From contig JACGWO010000001.1 of assembly GCA_034509735.1 (NCBI GenBank), positions 32,801,966-32,865,965 on the forward strand: a stretch of DNA of 64,000 nt. Reading direction: 5' to 3'. The position numbers were made by a program, and so were the translations under genes. Position 1 is the first letter of the stretch, and every line of letters starts with the position of its first letter. Of this stretch, positions 1 to 13,380 are shown piece by piece. The notes beneath the pieces were generated by a model that ran no database searches, was not told the DNA's origin, and worked only from the letters and a program-made list of their open reading frames with translations. Origin of the DNA: Sesamum alatum. Lineage: Eukaryota; Streptophyta; Magnoliopsida; Lamiales; Pedaliaceae.

Positions 1-754
1 ATCCAAATAAACATTTATAAATACTAGCCAGGTTTACGACTAACAACTATAATTATACATACTTATATAGATCCAATTAACTATACTTACCTCGATCTCA
101 AAATGATTATGCTAGTAGAATGAGCTGATTAATCTTTTACTTTATCACCGTGTCCTCTAACACAATTAAACATTATAAGCTTCCCCGGTAAATATCTAAT
201 TTTTCTATGAACTCATAAGAATTGATTTTATCAAACCCCTTATATTTTTATAACTATAATTCTCAATAACATCACCCAAAAGAAATTACTACAAATATCT
301 CATATTTCTTTTTAATAAATATAATATTTCTCAAATGTAATTTCTTAATATTTTTCGAACATAATTTTCTACTATTCCTATTATTTTTTGCCAATTCTTC
401 ACTATAATAATAATTATTTAAATACTTACACACAATTATGTATTTGGTTAATAAACCCGATCAATTTGAATAATCCATTATAACAACTACTAACTCTAAT
501 AGGTTATATAATTTTAAGTTATTGGCTATAATATTCCAGTCCAATTAAACATATACCCGAACATTAATTTGTATAAATGCCCAATTTCATTAAATTTTCC
601 GCTTAAATAGTAAATCAGATAGTACAAATCATATTTAATAAATACTCTAATTAAATAATATTATTATATAAATTAATAATGATTTTCAAAATTAAAAACT
701 TACCTCACTGTGGTCGAATTTGTTTCAATGTGTGTGTATATTTTTATGGGTTAA

Positions 755-777
755 GTGTGTGTGTGTGTGTGTGTGTG
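755..777. repeat. (GT)n microsatellite
   Basis: Uninterrupted GT dinucleotide run of about 11 units inside the gypsy LTR. Confidence 0.95.
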
Positions 778-787
778 AAATAAATAA

Positions 788-809
788 GATGGGTGCAACC
801 GCACCCATC
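788..809. repeat. Short perfect hairpin
   Basis: Nine-base perfect arms GATGGGTGC and GCACCCATC around AACC, within the gypsy LTR. Confidence 0.8.
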
Positions 810-1056
810 GTTATCCTTAGCTTTTTTCTTTTTTTTTTTAATTTTATATTAATCTTTTTCAAAATACCCATTACGTCCCTCCTAATTTTCTTTATTAATA
901 TAATTTGCTCCCAAATATTTTATAAAGCTCCAATTCACTTCGTTCAAGTCTTAATATGATCAAAATTTAATCTATAATTTATTTACTAATTAACTGAATT
1001 TATTAAATAATTATCAAATAATTCCATAATTATGTATACAAATTTGTGGATGTTAC

Positions 1057-1326
1057 AGTGCTACACGTTTTTTTTAACCCAATTTTTTTTTATATATCTG
1101 CATTGAAACTGAAACTAAAACATGCATTTACAGAAAATCCAATTTTCAAAAATGCATGGATATCCATAATTAAAAGCAAAATTAGCACATATTCTTGTAA
1201 ACACATAATCATGCTTAAAACCGTAAAACATGCTTTCCAAAAGCAAATTAAACGTGTTGAACATGCTCATCACATAAAAACATGTTATTCCTAAAGCCAC
1301 AACACCGAACCGGGCTCTGATACCAC
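1057..1326 (-). mobile_element. Copia-type 5' leader remnant with primer-binding site
   Basis: Positions 1312-1325 read on the minus strand are TGGTATCAGAGCCC, complementary to the 3' end of plant initiator methionine tRNA and the usual primer-binding site of Copia elements. It lies one base from the LTR edge at 1327. The remaining 250 bases are non-coding leader. The body of the element (gag-pol) is absent; the leader abuts the gypsy LTR at 1056. Confidence 0.75.
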
Positions 1327-3541
1327 TGAAAGAATCGGTACGGCCCAGGAACGCAGCGGAAGCAAAAAATAAAAGAAATTAAAAACGATTTCAAAGGGGT
1401 GTTCCCTTTGAATTCCTGGGCGTTCGGTGTATTCAAAAGCATCATAACATACAGAAAAATATGCTTGAACATGTGGCTAGAGGAGGAAATAAAAAGGTAC
1501 AATAATTTAAATAGTAACACTACCTTTTTGTTTCACATGTAGAACGGCAACAAGCTTTCAATCCCTTTTCGTTCCTTTTCTGTTCACCTTAGGATTCAAG
1601 TTAGAACCCCTCTAAAGATGATCCATGCCATACTAGGAAAGTAAATCTAGATCTACTGCTAGGTAGAAGCTAGATCAAGGAAGAAATGAAATACGTATTA
1701 CACTATTGATTAGTGTATACGTATTTCTCATGTTCTCATCTTGAATCCAATTCAAAGAGAACTCAAAAATGGAGAAAAAATGCAGGAAATTTCGTGGCTT
1801 GTGTGAGGAGAGTTCGAGTTAGGGAGTTGAAAAGTGTATACATGTGTTGTGTAGTTGTAGGTAGTTTCCAAAACCACCTACACACTAATGCACAACTTGT
1901 GCTCAACCTCCAACCATGTTAGCACAATATGTGGACCACCTAGCCATCATGGCAAGCCACATCATTGCTTACATGGAGCCACATCATTGCTTACATGGAG
2001 GACTTTCAACTCCTCTTAAACTTGCATCAAACCTTTGAGCTTTGATTTCAAGTCATGGACCAGTTTTGATTTAATCAAATTAAATCAAGTGATCCATGGG
2101 TTTTAAATTAATTCAATTAATTTTAGATCTTATTGAAATTCAAAAGTTTATTTAATTCAATTAAATAAACATAAGCTCAAACACTAATGAATTGATCCAA
2201 TCAATTAATTAAACGAAACCCAATAAAATAATCCACTTAATTTAAAGGTATTAAGCCCAAAATTATTTAATCCAATTAATTAATTCTTGGGCCATCCATC
2301 CAATGGATTTTTCCAATAAATGACCCAATCATTTATATTCTCCTTGAATTAATTTAATCCAATTAAATTAATTCACTTCTTCTAGAATTAATTCCAAATT
2401 AATTCCACTACTTCCATAGTGATTTGTGTGTGACTCTTTAGGTTCACACTCAGCTAGACTTGGGCTTGTGTCCAACACAATTGATTAATTAAATTCAATT
2501 TAATTAATTATTTCTGATTAACCATTAATCAGAAATGCCCGTTACCATGGGTGGTCGTCTAGCAACGGTCCATGGCACTAGAGACTAGGTGAATGTTGGC
2601 GTGAACGTTTAGGCTCCGAATTCCATACAGGTACAGTCCTTCCGTCGACCATCTCCCAACCTTACTCTAGGGCATGGAATTGGATGTCGGTTCCCATCCT
2701 GGACTAGGCAACTATGCTACAAACTCGAGACGCGTTTACTCTATTGATCGACCTAAGGAACCATTCCCTACTCGACCAAACGCTACGGTCGTAGACTTAA
2801 TGAGTCGAAACCATCTCAGAGCGCATAGGAGACATAGCTGTCAAATACTGACAGGGGACAGATTCTCTATTGGAATCCACCGTCTTCATTACATACTCCG
2901 ACTGCACTGGACAAAGCTTATAATGACTATATCAAAGACACGGTCACCTCTCGCCAGATCCAAGATACAACCTTCATATGCATGCGACTACCATGATTCC
3001 TCAAGTTCGAGGACTAATCCCGTACTATCGGAATTGAGAATTACAGTCATACCGACCAAGCCTCCAAGGCTTCCATATGATGATTCCCGTGAGTCAATTC
3101 AGTCAGTTGACTACCTTGCAAACTAACCCACTAAAATTGCATAGACGACCTACGTCTGGCACCGTTGAAACTCGGCAGTTACCCAGTGAATGCAATACTT
3201 AGTGCAAGTCTCTATAAGGCACTCGAGGCCCAGTCTCGAGGTCCTCGACTTGGAACATTTTAGGCCGCCAACCTATGCGTAGCTCAACTCAATGGGTTTA
3301 ACCAATCAGTCTGTGGGCATTTGTTGTGACATTGAAACGGCATTCAATGTAAGTAGTAAGCACAACAAACACATTTTGCCAGTGATGAATACTTACTTTA
3401 TCCATCAGTATAATATTACTTTGATAAAGATCGACAAATAGTTCCCGGACAGCCAATCTAATTGACTTTCTGGTCACCTATTCTAACATACAGCTCTTTT
3501 TGGAACGACTTTATAAACAAATACGTATAAGACTTAGCACA
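1327..3541 (-). mobile_element. Copia LTR, about 2.2 kb
   Basis: LTR on the minus strand, running from TGTGCTAAG (plus position 3541) to a CA end next to the primer-binding site. Its first 110 bases on the plus strand (tgaaag, gcggaagc, aaaggggtgt, ccctttg, gcattcggtg-like blocks) match those at 63776-63905, so the two ends of the window carry LTRs of one family. The open frame at 2674-3126 lies inside the LTR and shows no protein family features. The right edge is less certain than the left. Confidence 0.7.
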
Positions 3542-3645
3542 TACAAGGTCCTTTCTTACAGTTTGGACCGGTTTTTGGAACGGTCCTAGCCATTCCAAAA
3601 ACACTTAGCAGAATTTTCCCTATTTTTCTTTCCTCTTCACCAAAT

Positions 3646-3666
3646 CCCCCCCCCCCCCCCCCCCCC
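3646..3666. repeat. poly-C tract, 21 C
   Basis: Homopolymer run in the pyrimidine-rich leader of element A. Its length is probably unreliable in any assembly. Confidence 0.9.
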
Positions 3667-4949
3667 ATCTTCTCTTCTCCTAACCGTCTTTGTCTCCTTC
3701 TCTCTCTCTCTCTCTCAAAACCCCCCCGCCACTCGTCGTCACCACTTGCCGTCAACCACTCGCCACCAGCACTTGTCGTCAACCATTGGCCGCCACCACC
3801 ACTGTCGGCACCACCACTCTCCCTCATATCCCACCAGGTTTTTTTTTTTTAATCTTATTTTTAAAACTTCTACAATTTTTTCTAAAAATGTTGAATTTCC
3901 ATCAATTTTCAGAAAAAGTGGAATGTTTTGTAAATGTGTTTATTAATTTACAATTTTTTATATTTTCTGAAATTATGATAAATTGTTGCTGAAATTGTTG
4001 AAGTATTTTTGTTAATTTTTTTTGTAACTTTTTCTTGTTGATGTTGAAATAGTTGATGAAAATATGAAATTATGGGTAAATTTTTCTGAAACTTCTATAT
4101 TTTTGTAAATTTATGTTAAATTTTCTATAAATTTTTGTTAAATTTTTGAAATTTTATTCTTTTAATTTTTTTGTAAATTTTGTAATTTTCTGTAAGTTTT
4201 GGTAATTTCTGTTAATTTTTGATAATTTTCTGTAAATTATGTAATTTTCTTTAAATTCTGAAAAATTGTTGTAAAATCGAGTAAATATATAGAATTACTG
4301 TAATTTATGGAAATTTCTTGAAATTAGTGAATATTCGTCAAAATAAGAAAAATAGTGAAATTGTTGGAATTTAGTACAAATTTTAGGAAATTTATTGGGA
4401 TTTAGTAAAAATTTTAAGAAAAATAATATAATATCTAAGTTTATATTACCATTAAAAGGAAATATAATATTATAATATTATATAATTATAATGAAGTTTA
4501 CTATACATTATAACATATTAAAAGAAAATATAATATTATAATATAGTTTGTAATAGTATATAATAATTTTTAATATATTAATATTATTATTGCAATTTTA
4601 GGATGATTTAGAAAATAGAAAATTTAGGATAATTCAAAAAATATGAAAATTATTTGGTCTTAGTACACCTTTTAGGAAAATTTTCGAGTTTTAGTCTCAT
4701 TATAGGAAAAATGACAAAGATTTAGTGCATGGTTTACGAAAATTATGGAATTTAATTATTGCACATTTTAGGAAAATTATGGAATTCAGTACACATTTTA
4801 GTAATATACTTTAAGATAATAACATAATACAAATAATTTAATATACATTAATAATTTTTAATTAATCAATATAATACAAATATAAAATACAAAAAAGATA
4901 TAATCAATATAATTTATATATAATATAATACAATTAATAGATTTTAAGT

Positions 4950-6479
4950 TCAAGTTCTAGATCCTTGACAATCGGTGGTCCGTCCCCTCTGGGACGTGGT
5001 CGTGATCATGGCTCGCCCATTCCTACTCCCGCTATTCATGCAGAAGCACTCCCACCACCCCCACCGCTAGAGTCAGCATCCGTGCCACAGCGGGGACATC
5101 GGATGCGGGGGCGAGCAGTTCACAACCCCTCCACACCCCCGGCTATTGGATGCACCACTACCACCACCAGCGCCACTAGTGCCACCACCTTCTAACCATC
5201 ACTATATCAGCCTCTGTGATGGGAGGTAACGTAAACAATTTTATTAATTTATTTTTAATGCATTTTTCTATTTTTAATAAAAAAAAAAAAGTTCAGATCA
5301 GATCGAGATTTTCACAGCGCAATCAATGCTACTGTGTGCAACCATCTTCCTCATCCTTGGGGAAGTATATCGCAGATCCTACAAGAGCACCAGCTCTTTT
5401 GACTTGACAATCTAAAGGTAAGAATTGTTTAATTTTTTTGCATTACATTTTTTTTTTTAAAAGAAAAGTACATTACGTTTGATAGTTTAATTACTATGTT
5501 AATTTGCAGCTTACTTACTGGTAGGACTGCAATGACAAATCAATGTTCAAGGTCTTCAAGTGGCAGACCGGTAGGTTCCTACAGAAGCGGTTAGCGGACG
5601 CCCGAGCATAGTTGTCCCGACTGTTGTGGCTGGCCGAGCAGATCTGGCAACAGTTGTTGGAGTACTGGGGGAACCTAGACTTCAAGGCAGCCTCGGCGAA
5701 GAATAAAGCCAACCAGGCAGCCAACCCAGCGGTAGCAGCGATGGTGTACCGCGGGTATCATCCTCCATTGGGATGCACAAAAGGAAGATTGTAAGCATCT
5801 TCTTTTTTTATTTTAATTTTTTTATAATAATTAATTACTTACATATTTATTTCGATTCTTGGACAGGAGGCACAATTCAGTCGCCCTGTCAAACAGTTGG
5901 AGGTCTTCTCTAAGGTATACAAAAAGAAGGAGGATGGACAATGGAGCGCCTCGAGGCAAGAGGAGGTTGCGGTAAGTAGCTCGCTCAATTGGAAGTTTTA
6001 TTTTAAATTAAAATTAATTTATTTATTTTTACTAATCACTTAATCCGTTTCGTAGGAGACATTTCAGAAGATGATAGAGGAATAACACACCCCGCCAACG
6101 AGTCATCAGCAAGATCCTCTATCATTTTCTCAAAACTCGATGCCATGACCGAGCAACAATTGTGGTAGCGGGCGGATGGAAGAGGGACCGTGTATTCGGT
6201 CTCGGTTCCGAGGCCGAATACACTATCGTTGGACCATCATAGCCCAGTTGCTCGTCCACTGCTCCACCGCCCCAGCCACCGAATCCCCAACGCCCAGACT
6301 TTGATGAACGTCTCACGAGGATCAAGGAGTTGTTGGAGCATTGGGCGACCACCAGGGCCCCCCCTCCGCCCCCATCCCCCCCACGGTCCAACCTACCCAG
6401 CCTCCAGCTGATCCCCCAGCTCCTGACACTAAGGGACAAGATGGTGCGGACGACCGATGGGGAGCACAATCTAGATTAA
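4950..6479 (+). pseudogene. Transposase_24 (Ptta/En-Spm) pseudogene of CACTA element A
   Basis: Second gene of a CACTA element. Five exons can be followed by similarity to the copy in element C: a Gly/Arg/Pro-rich exon 1 (about 4965-5222), exon 2 (to 5416, ending EHQLF-stop-LDNLK), exon 3 (5512-5790, with WLAEQIWQQLLEYW and KNKANQAANPAVAAMVYRG), exon 4 (5869-5970, KQLEVFSKVYKKKEDG) and exon 5 (6057-6479, with VFGLGSEAEYTI). GT/AG boundaries survive. Exons 2 and 3 contain Trp-to-stop and Gln-to-stop changes, exon 1 and exon 5 are frameshifted. The role is inferred from the family, thought to assist or be mobilised with TNP2-type transposase. Not functional as it stands. Confidence 0.75.
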
Positions 6480-6709
6480 GGCAATTTTAGTTTTGTTTTT
6501 AATTTAAAAGTTGTATGTAAATTTAAAATATGATTTTTATACAATATTTTTAATTTTTTAATTATATTGTTACTTTTGTTGCTACATAATATATTTAAAA
6601 TATTTCACATTTAAAAAGATCAAGAAAATATTTTTAACTAAAATTGTAAACAAAATATTATAAATAATAATATTTTAATAATTTAAATATAAAAAAAATA
6701 CTAACTTTG

Positions 6710-7340
6710 TAACGGTTTTTGGGTTACTAGAAAAACTTAGATTCAGTCCATACCAAATCAAATATAAAACTGTTACAAACACTGATAAAAGAACCATTCC
6801 TAAGTGAGTAACAATAATATCTTACGCAATCGTTGAAACAATCGCTCCTAAAAAGAACAATAACCGTTTCAAATGTTGTTACCAAACTAATACATATTTA
6901 CAAAAATAGGCATCACAAAAGCCATTACACTATATGTTAAAAAAGATGGTACAACATGAGGTAAAAAAACTATTACAAACAATAGGCAACAACAATCCCA
7001 AATATTGGTACGAAAGACCGTTCCAACTACGTAGTAGACTTGTAACTATATGTGTTACAAGAGTCGGTCCAAATATGACTCCAATATTTTCTACGGTGGC
7101 CGTTCCAAATACAGTTACAACTTTTTTTTTATTTTTTTAATCTGGTCATGTGCTGTAATGGTTACAGTGGCCGGTCCAAAAGCCGGTGTAATTTGTAACG
7201 GCTTCTAAATAAGCTGTTATAAATATTTTGTAACTCATGTCAAAGCAACGGAAGGCTTACCATTACAAAGACCATTCCAAATTTAATAACCATGTTTTAA
7301 AAAATTTCAAATACCGTTCCAAATACCGTTCCAATAAAAT
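6710..7340. repeat. Right subterminal repeat array of CACTA element A
   Basis: Degenerate units of the type GTAACGGT/ACCGTTCCAAA occur about every 30-60 bases in both orientations. In the family these are binding sites for the element-encoded proteins. Confidence 0.7.
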
Positions 7341-7355
7341 ATATTTTCTATAGTG

Positions 7356-9789
7356 TAAGATCAAAAAGTCAAACTAAAAAATGAAATTAAAAAAAAATGC
7401 AATATAAAAGCGGCAATAAAATTTTATGCAATAATATTTCAAATATTGGAAGGTAATAATGCATGTACATAATACTTTGGTAATACTTAAAATTTGATAC
7501 TGAAACATAATTGGCATACTTTATGGGACCTTGTAATACAAATACTGATACTATGGTCCAATTAAATTATATTTTTATTAACAATAGTTAATAAATAATT
7601 AATTTAAAATCATTGAAGGTCAATAAATTAAAAATAAATCACATTCAAGATATATATTAAAAGGAAAAAATATAACGTGTACAGAGATAATATTAAAAAA
7701 TAATTGAAAAATAAAAAATAGGTATAATAAACCTACAAATAAAAAATTGTCTGTTTTACCAAAATAAAATTTCTTATAAAAAAATAATCTAAAATAAGGA
7801 GCTTTGACTAATTAATTTTATTTTAATATTATATGTTTCAATATTATTATTTTATTTTCATTTTAATTTGTGATAAAGGATAATGAAATATAACCATTAG
7901 TGAATACAAAATGCGAAATTTTAATTTTGGGGAACATTGTTTTTGTTTACCAGTACCAATTAAATTTAAAAAGTGAATTACAAATGATAGAATTGAATAA
8001 TTTTTTTATTAATTAAAAAAAATATTATCAATTTGTTTTGAAAATATAACTGGACATGCTAATGTTAATTTCAATGGTAGAAACATAATAGTATTATAGA
8101 CTTAATATATTTTGTAGCTAATTATAATGATATATTTATCTCTGAAAAATTGTACCTCCTAGTGTATAAATATATCACACCATACGCATTTAATGACATA
8201 TGGATTATCTTTTTGGAGAGTTAGCCGAACAGAATAGCTAGCAGGTACTTTCCTCCCTTTTCCTTTCTTTTCTTTTCTTTGCTTTCACATTAATTGCTAC
8301 TAGTCAGATTAATTATCTATTTAATTATTTAACCATAGGTTAATTAATTATTTCCCAATACATGATTTCAGATCAATTTTATGCTTAGCCAATGGTCATT
8401 TAATTGTTAAATGTGCTTCTATTGATTTATTGCAATCAACTATACTTAGTTTTGTTTCTAGAAACTTAGTATATACTTGGAAATTAATAAATTATTCTGG
8501 CATAACTTTAATAATTGCTTCTTAATTAATTATATTTTCTTCATTAATAAATAGCATTGTGAATTACGCACTAAACAGAATTAGGTCTCTATTAAGAAAA
8601 TATAAGAATAATTACCATTGATAGTATTTGAGATGAGGAGTTTAATAATATTCTATGCTCGTTGAATGTGTGCATTATATAAATACAAATTATCAATTAA
8701 TTAAGTTTAACGAATTTGAATCAGATTAATACTATAAATACAAATGGAGTGGAGAATACTAAATTTACTTATGAGTTGGCCTGATTGGCTATTTGTACTC
8801 ATTTTTCAACTAGCATTACTACCTATATTTAATTAATTTATCAAAACATAATGGAACTATAATAGGTATAAACGTATTTTCAATCTTAAAATACCAATAT
8901 TCTATTTAGTATAAGAATATAGATATAATTTGTATATAACCGCATTCAAGTACAAGTGGTTATTATGCTCATGGTTTTAAATGTATTTGAATAATAGGAT
9001 CAGATTTCAGATGAACTATCAACTCAATTCCTTCAGGATAAGTCCAGTGGTAAATCACAATAATCACGTGAATTTTACGGTGAGTACCAATTTAAATTAT
9101 ATTAGTATTTGCAAAACTAGAGGAATATTATATGTTATCGTGCATGTCTATATATACGTATTAAAATGTTGTCTTTCTTGCTACCAACTTCAGTAAAATG
9201 TTTCTTGAAATTGTTCATTGATAAACGAAAATGAATATATTGATATTTTGGTTATCTATTTGGATCTGAATGTGCCTTTGAAGCTCTATAGAGCTAAGTG
9301 CTATAACGTGATTATTATGTTGATTACATGGAATTCTGGTATTCGTGACGAACTTTCATTAGGAGCTAACTCTAGAGTTCATATGACTATCCAAGAGATC
9401 CTATATATATTAATATTATTCAGTTCGTCGAAATACTCAGCATGCATGTGGTTTTTAAATGGTCAATTTTCTATGGTTGTTCGACTGGTTTAATGTGGCA
9501 CCCTTTAACAGTACTATGATTGTATCTCCTTTAAATATCACACTTAAGGTAAATCCTGTTTGTATATGTAAATATGCACATAGTCTAGTCCCTGCTAAGT
9601 ACATATACACGCAATCTCATCATTACAACAAGCATATTTATCATCTCATCCAAGAGATTATACATACATCTATTAAATACCACCAAATGTAACTACTATA
9701 ATCAATTCACATGTCATTCTTGTTTTTAATCCAAAATGAAGCATATGTAATTATCATTCTCAAAATCTATGACTTATAATCTTATTGAT
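7356..9789. other. AT-rich region without recognised features
   Basis: No frame with protein family features, no terminal repeats I could pair, no RNA gene. There is a short pyrimidine tract at 8236-8287. The left boundary is the CACTA A terminus; the right is the uncertain start of the gypsy LTR. Confidence 0.6.
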
Positions 9790-12186
9790 TTGTGAGAAAA
9801 ACATCGCATATTGGCCCGACTTGGCTAGAATGCAAAACGTGGACCTAGCTCTGGTGAGTAGACACAACAAAACCTACACCTGAAAAAATGTTAGTAGAGG
9901 AATGAGCCTGCAACTTAATAAGTAAATAACAGGAACCACCTATACATGCACATCAAATCTAGTTTCAACCAAAACAAAAATAAGCAACGTATATAAAATA
10001 TACTCAATTTGAACAAACACATTTCATTTCATTGCTCGACGTAATCATCTCATAACAAGACAATCAATCAAACTCGTCTTTTCCTAGTTGGCTTAGTAGA
10101 AATGTGATATAGTATTTTTCTCCACTACTCAACCTCACTATCATCTCATAATCTTTAAATTAATCCCCTTGACATGTGACACATGCTAATCAATCTCATT
10201 TCGCATCATAGCTCTTTCATTTCGCGTCAAAGCTTTTTTCATTTTGCATCATAACTCTTTTCACATTGCATCATAGCTCTTTAATATTGCATCACGACTC
10301 TTTTCATTTCATTTTGTCACACGGGCTATTCAATAACATCAAAGGGTATTCATATCATATTTATATTCAGTTTTCATCACTCTCTCATTTCCACATATCA
10401 CCATTCTTGTAAGCAACTAGCCACAAAATCACATAGCAGCATATTTCATGTACCAGCACATAACAACAATATCATACAACCCTCGGATTTCTCATTTCAC
10501 TTTCACAATATAATCATTCAAAGTAATCATCAAACACTCATACAATTCAAAATAGATTAGTTTCAGCACGAATCATAGGCTTACATAAAAGTAATATCAC
10601 CAAGAAATGGAACATATACAGATAATACTAATTATTTACTTACACAACACTAATAGGAAAAGGAACATATATAGACAGCAGTAATTATTTACTTACCTCG
10701 ATTTTACCATAATTTAATTAGTAGATCTGAGTTGTCCTCTACTTTATCCCCATGTCCTATCATAAGTTATAATGCATATAATCAATATTTAGAATGTCAA
10801 TTTCTAAATAAAATATTAAATAATATTTATATATTTTTCACTAATCTCTCAATATTTTATTCGTCCCATTTCTTTAAAATAACTAAACAGTCTAGCTTCA
10901 TACACACACACACATACATATATATATAGTTTATCAATTAACTCATAAGAATCTATTTCATTAAATCCCTCATTTATTATAGCCATCATTTTGAATAACA
11001 ATTCTTGAATTAAATTATCTCAAAACTCTTATATTCCTTTGAAATAAATATAATATTTCAAATATAACTTTCTAATATTTATCAAATATAATTTTCTAAA
11101 ATCCATATCTAATTTTCTATCCATTTTCTCAAATATAACTTTCAACCCGCTTGAACCTCGCCTATAAGAGTTGGAAGAAGTCATAACTAAGTAAGTACAC
11201 ACGCCCGTGAAGTCACTTCCGACAATCATTCTCTTTGAGTTGATGGATCTTTAAAGAGAACTAATAACGATGACCAGACCAAGTCCCCTCTTTTTATTTG
11301 CCTAGAAGTGAGTCATTGATACCAAGAACAAGCTCTTCCTTTTGTGGTTCGGGTTTGCCTCCTACCCTGCAATCAAAACGCTTATTCCCAGTAGTGCCCC
11401 GTAGTGGCGGATATTATTAACAACAGATCAAAGGGATTGACCTTGATTAACAATGAAGGAGAAAAAGATTCCAATTAATTAGGACTTTTCTTTTTTGCTT
11501 GTTTGAGCTCTTCGAATCATCTTCATAGGGCAATGGCAATTTCCACTCATCCGATCCTTCTGCCCGTGTATCAAAACTTTCAAAGTGTTATTTCAGAGTC
11601 AACCATTGATTGATCTTTCCGTGTAGCAGCTTCACATGGCTTGCTCACCCCGACACGATCGTACGAGGTCACAATTCACCCAACACAATCATTTGGGGTG
11701 AACAAGAATTGGGAATCAGATGCGGGTGAAATTCCCGCCAATGGCTAAGATGTTCAGTCGACTCCGTCGAGCTTTATCTCCTATCTTTCAATAGGTAGGC
11801 TCCCTTCTTTGAATACCTATAATTCCAATTGGTCTCGCCTCTTTTCCCATTCCTTCCCCACAATGTACAAATCAATTATAGAAATTATAAAATCTACTAA
11901 ATTAAGTAGTTTAAGTCATTAACTATAATATTCCTAATTCAATTGAGACATTCAACCAATCACTATTTTATAAATACTCAAACTCATAAATTTTTTTGGT
12001 TAAATATAAAATCGGATAGTATAAATCACATTTAAAAAATACACTAATTAAATAATATCAATATATATAAATTATATATAAATTTTAATATATAATTCGT
12101 TACCTGTTCTTGTTCACCTCCACGAAAGAGAAAATAGATTTCAAGTTTAGAAGGGGATTTTGCATTTTTTGGCATGAGCTCATTAT

Positions 12187-12227
<41 letters not shown>

Positions 12228-12546
12228 GCATACAAATTTTGGTTAACAAAAGAATGAAATGATGGCCTTGGAATACACGCGGCCCCTCTTAACTCTAACC
12301 TTATACTTGTTTTCTTTCTTTCTTTTTTTTTTTATAATTTTAATAATTTTTGGATAATTACAAGTTGACCCTAAGTTTCTAAAATTTCTATAATTCACCT
12401 CTAGAACTTTATAAATTTCAATTCAGTCCCTTAAATTTTTAATATATTCAAATTTCAACTTATAATTTATTTATTGATTAATTTAAATCTCTTAATTACT
12501 TACCAATTGATCCCACAATTATATATTAAAATCTTTGGACGTTACA
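9790..12546 (-). mobile_element. Ty3/gypsy LTR (copy R2), 3' LTR of a minus-strand element
   Basis: The right edge at 12541-12546 gives TGTAACGTCC on the minus strand. Next to it, on the internal side, is a purine-rich stretch (minus strand AAAGGGAGAA, now split by CACTA element B), which fits a polypurine tract. From about 9955 to 12165 it matches copy R3 at 19900-21895 closely, and its middle matches R1. The left edge is an estimate: the alignable part starts at 9955, but R3 is truncated there. Contains an (AT)n tract at 12189-12225. Confidence 0.7.
12189..12225. repeat. (AT)n microsatellite
   Basis: About 18 AT units within the gypsy LTR. Confidence 0.95.
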
Positions 12547-13380
12547 ATTCTCCCTTTCACTACAAAAAAATTATTTTATAGTCACGACTTTTGTAACGAC
12601 CAAATTATTAATTTGGAACAACTTTTGGATGTTGTAACAACTTTTGTAACTGCCAAGGAATTCATTGCTATTTTATGAGTTATAAAAAATTTGTAACGGT
12701 TTAGCTTAAAGCGGTTACAATTTGGAACGGTCTTTGCACCGGCCTACGTCGGCTGTTACAATACTTGGCCGGATGGAGAAAATGAATTTGGACCTGTTTT
12801 TGGAACGGCCAATGTAACTATATTATATTTAGTTTGGAACGGCTATTATAACACACATAGTAATGGGCTTGGCCTTCGATTTAGAATGGCTGTTTGTATT
12901 TTTTTTGTAACGACTTGTCATTATTTTGTAATGGCTTTATTTTGGTATTAGTAATTCTTTTTTTCATAATATTTGGAATGGCCTTTGGAATGCGTTGTGT
13001 GACCGTTTTTGTAACTGCGTTCGTTACTATTTTCATTTTATTTTTGTACCGGCTTTTGGGCCGGTCTTTTAAAATGGATTAGAATCTTATGCACGATCTT
13101 TGGAACGGCTTTGCAATTTTATGATGTGTAGAAGTATTCTAAAATCCGTTATAAAAGCCGTTACAAGATTAAGTTTTATATTTTTTGTGTTATTTAATTT
13201 AGTTTAATTTTTTATTTAATATGTAGTTTAGTTTCTTAAATGTGAAATATTATTATGTATGGAGTTTAATTTCTTAAATGTGAAATATCATATAAAAAGC
13301 ATAAATAATATAGCTGGAAAAATAAAAATATTGTTTAAACACTGTATTTTTACAAAATAAAAATCCTAAACTAGACGAGT

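Larger units (their letters stand above)
1..1056 (-). mobile_element. Ty3/gypsy LTR, partial (copy R1)
   Basis: Left-truncated long terminal repeat read on the minus strand. Its right edge ends in ggatgttaca, so on the minus strand it starts TGTAACATCC, a start common in plant gypsy LTRs. Segments such as acttacctcgat, the gtgtcct block and actcataagaat recur in the same order at 10.69-11.0 kb and 20.63-20.9 kb, making this a third copy of the family seen at 9.8-12.5 kb and 19.9-21.9 kb. No coding potential. Confidence 0.65.
3542..7355 (+). mobile_element. CACTA (En/Spm) element A, 5' end truncated
   Basis: The right end reads ttttctatagtg, the inverse of a CACTATAGAAAA terminal repeat. The 640 bases before it hold many copies of GTTCCAAA and GTTACAA in both orientations, the subterminal repeats of CACTA elements. 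The left end has only two or three such repeats (ttggaacggt near 3578) and no CACTA terminus; it abuts the Copia LTR. Only the second CACTA gene (Transposase_24 type) remains; no TNP2-type gene is present. Confidence 0.75.

Noticed and set aside
2674..3126. 150-codon open frame on the plus strand
   Set aside because: Lies wholly inside the Copia LTR, on the strand opposite to the element, with no recognisable domain. An LTR of this size can hold such a frame by chance.
3646..3666. Repeated short motifs as a CRISPR array or origin
   Set aside because: The poly-C run and the GGAACGG arrays are irregularly spaced, in both orientations, and belong to CACTA elements in plant DNA.
8190..8300. Possible short gene or RNA start near the pyrimidine tract
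   Set aside because: No conserved motif, structure or open frame that would support it.
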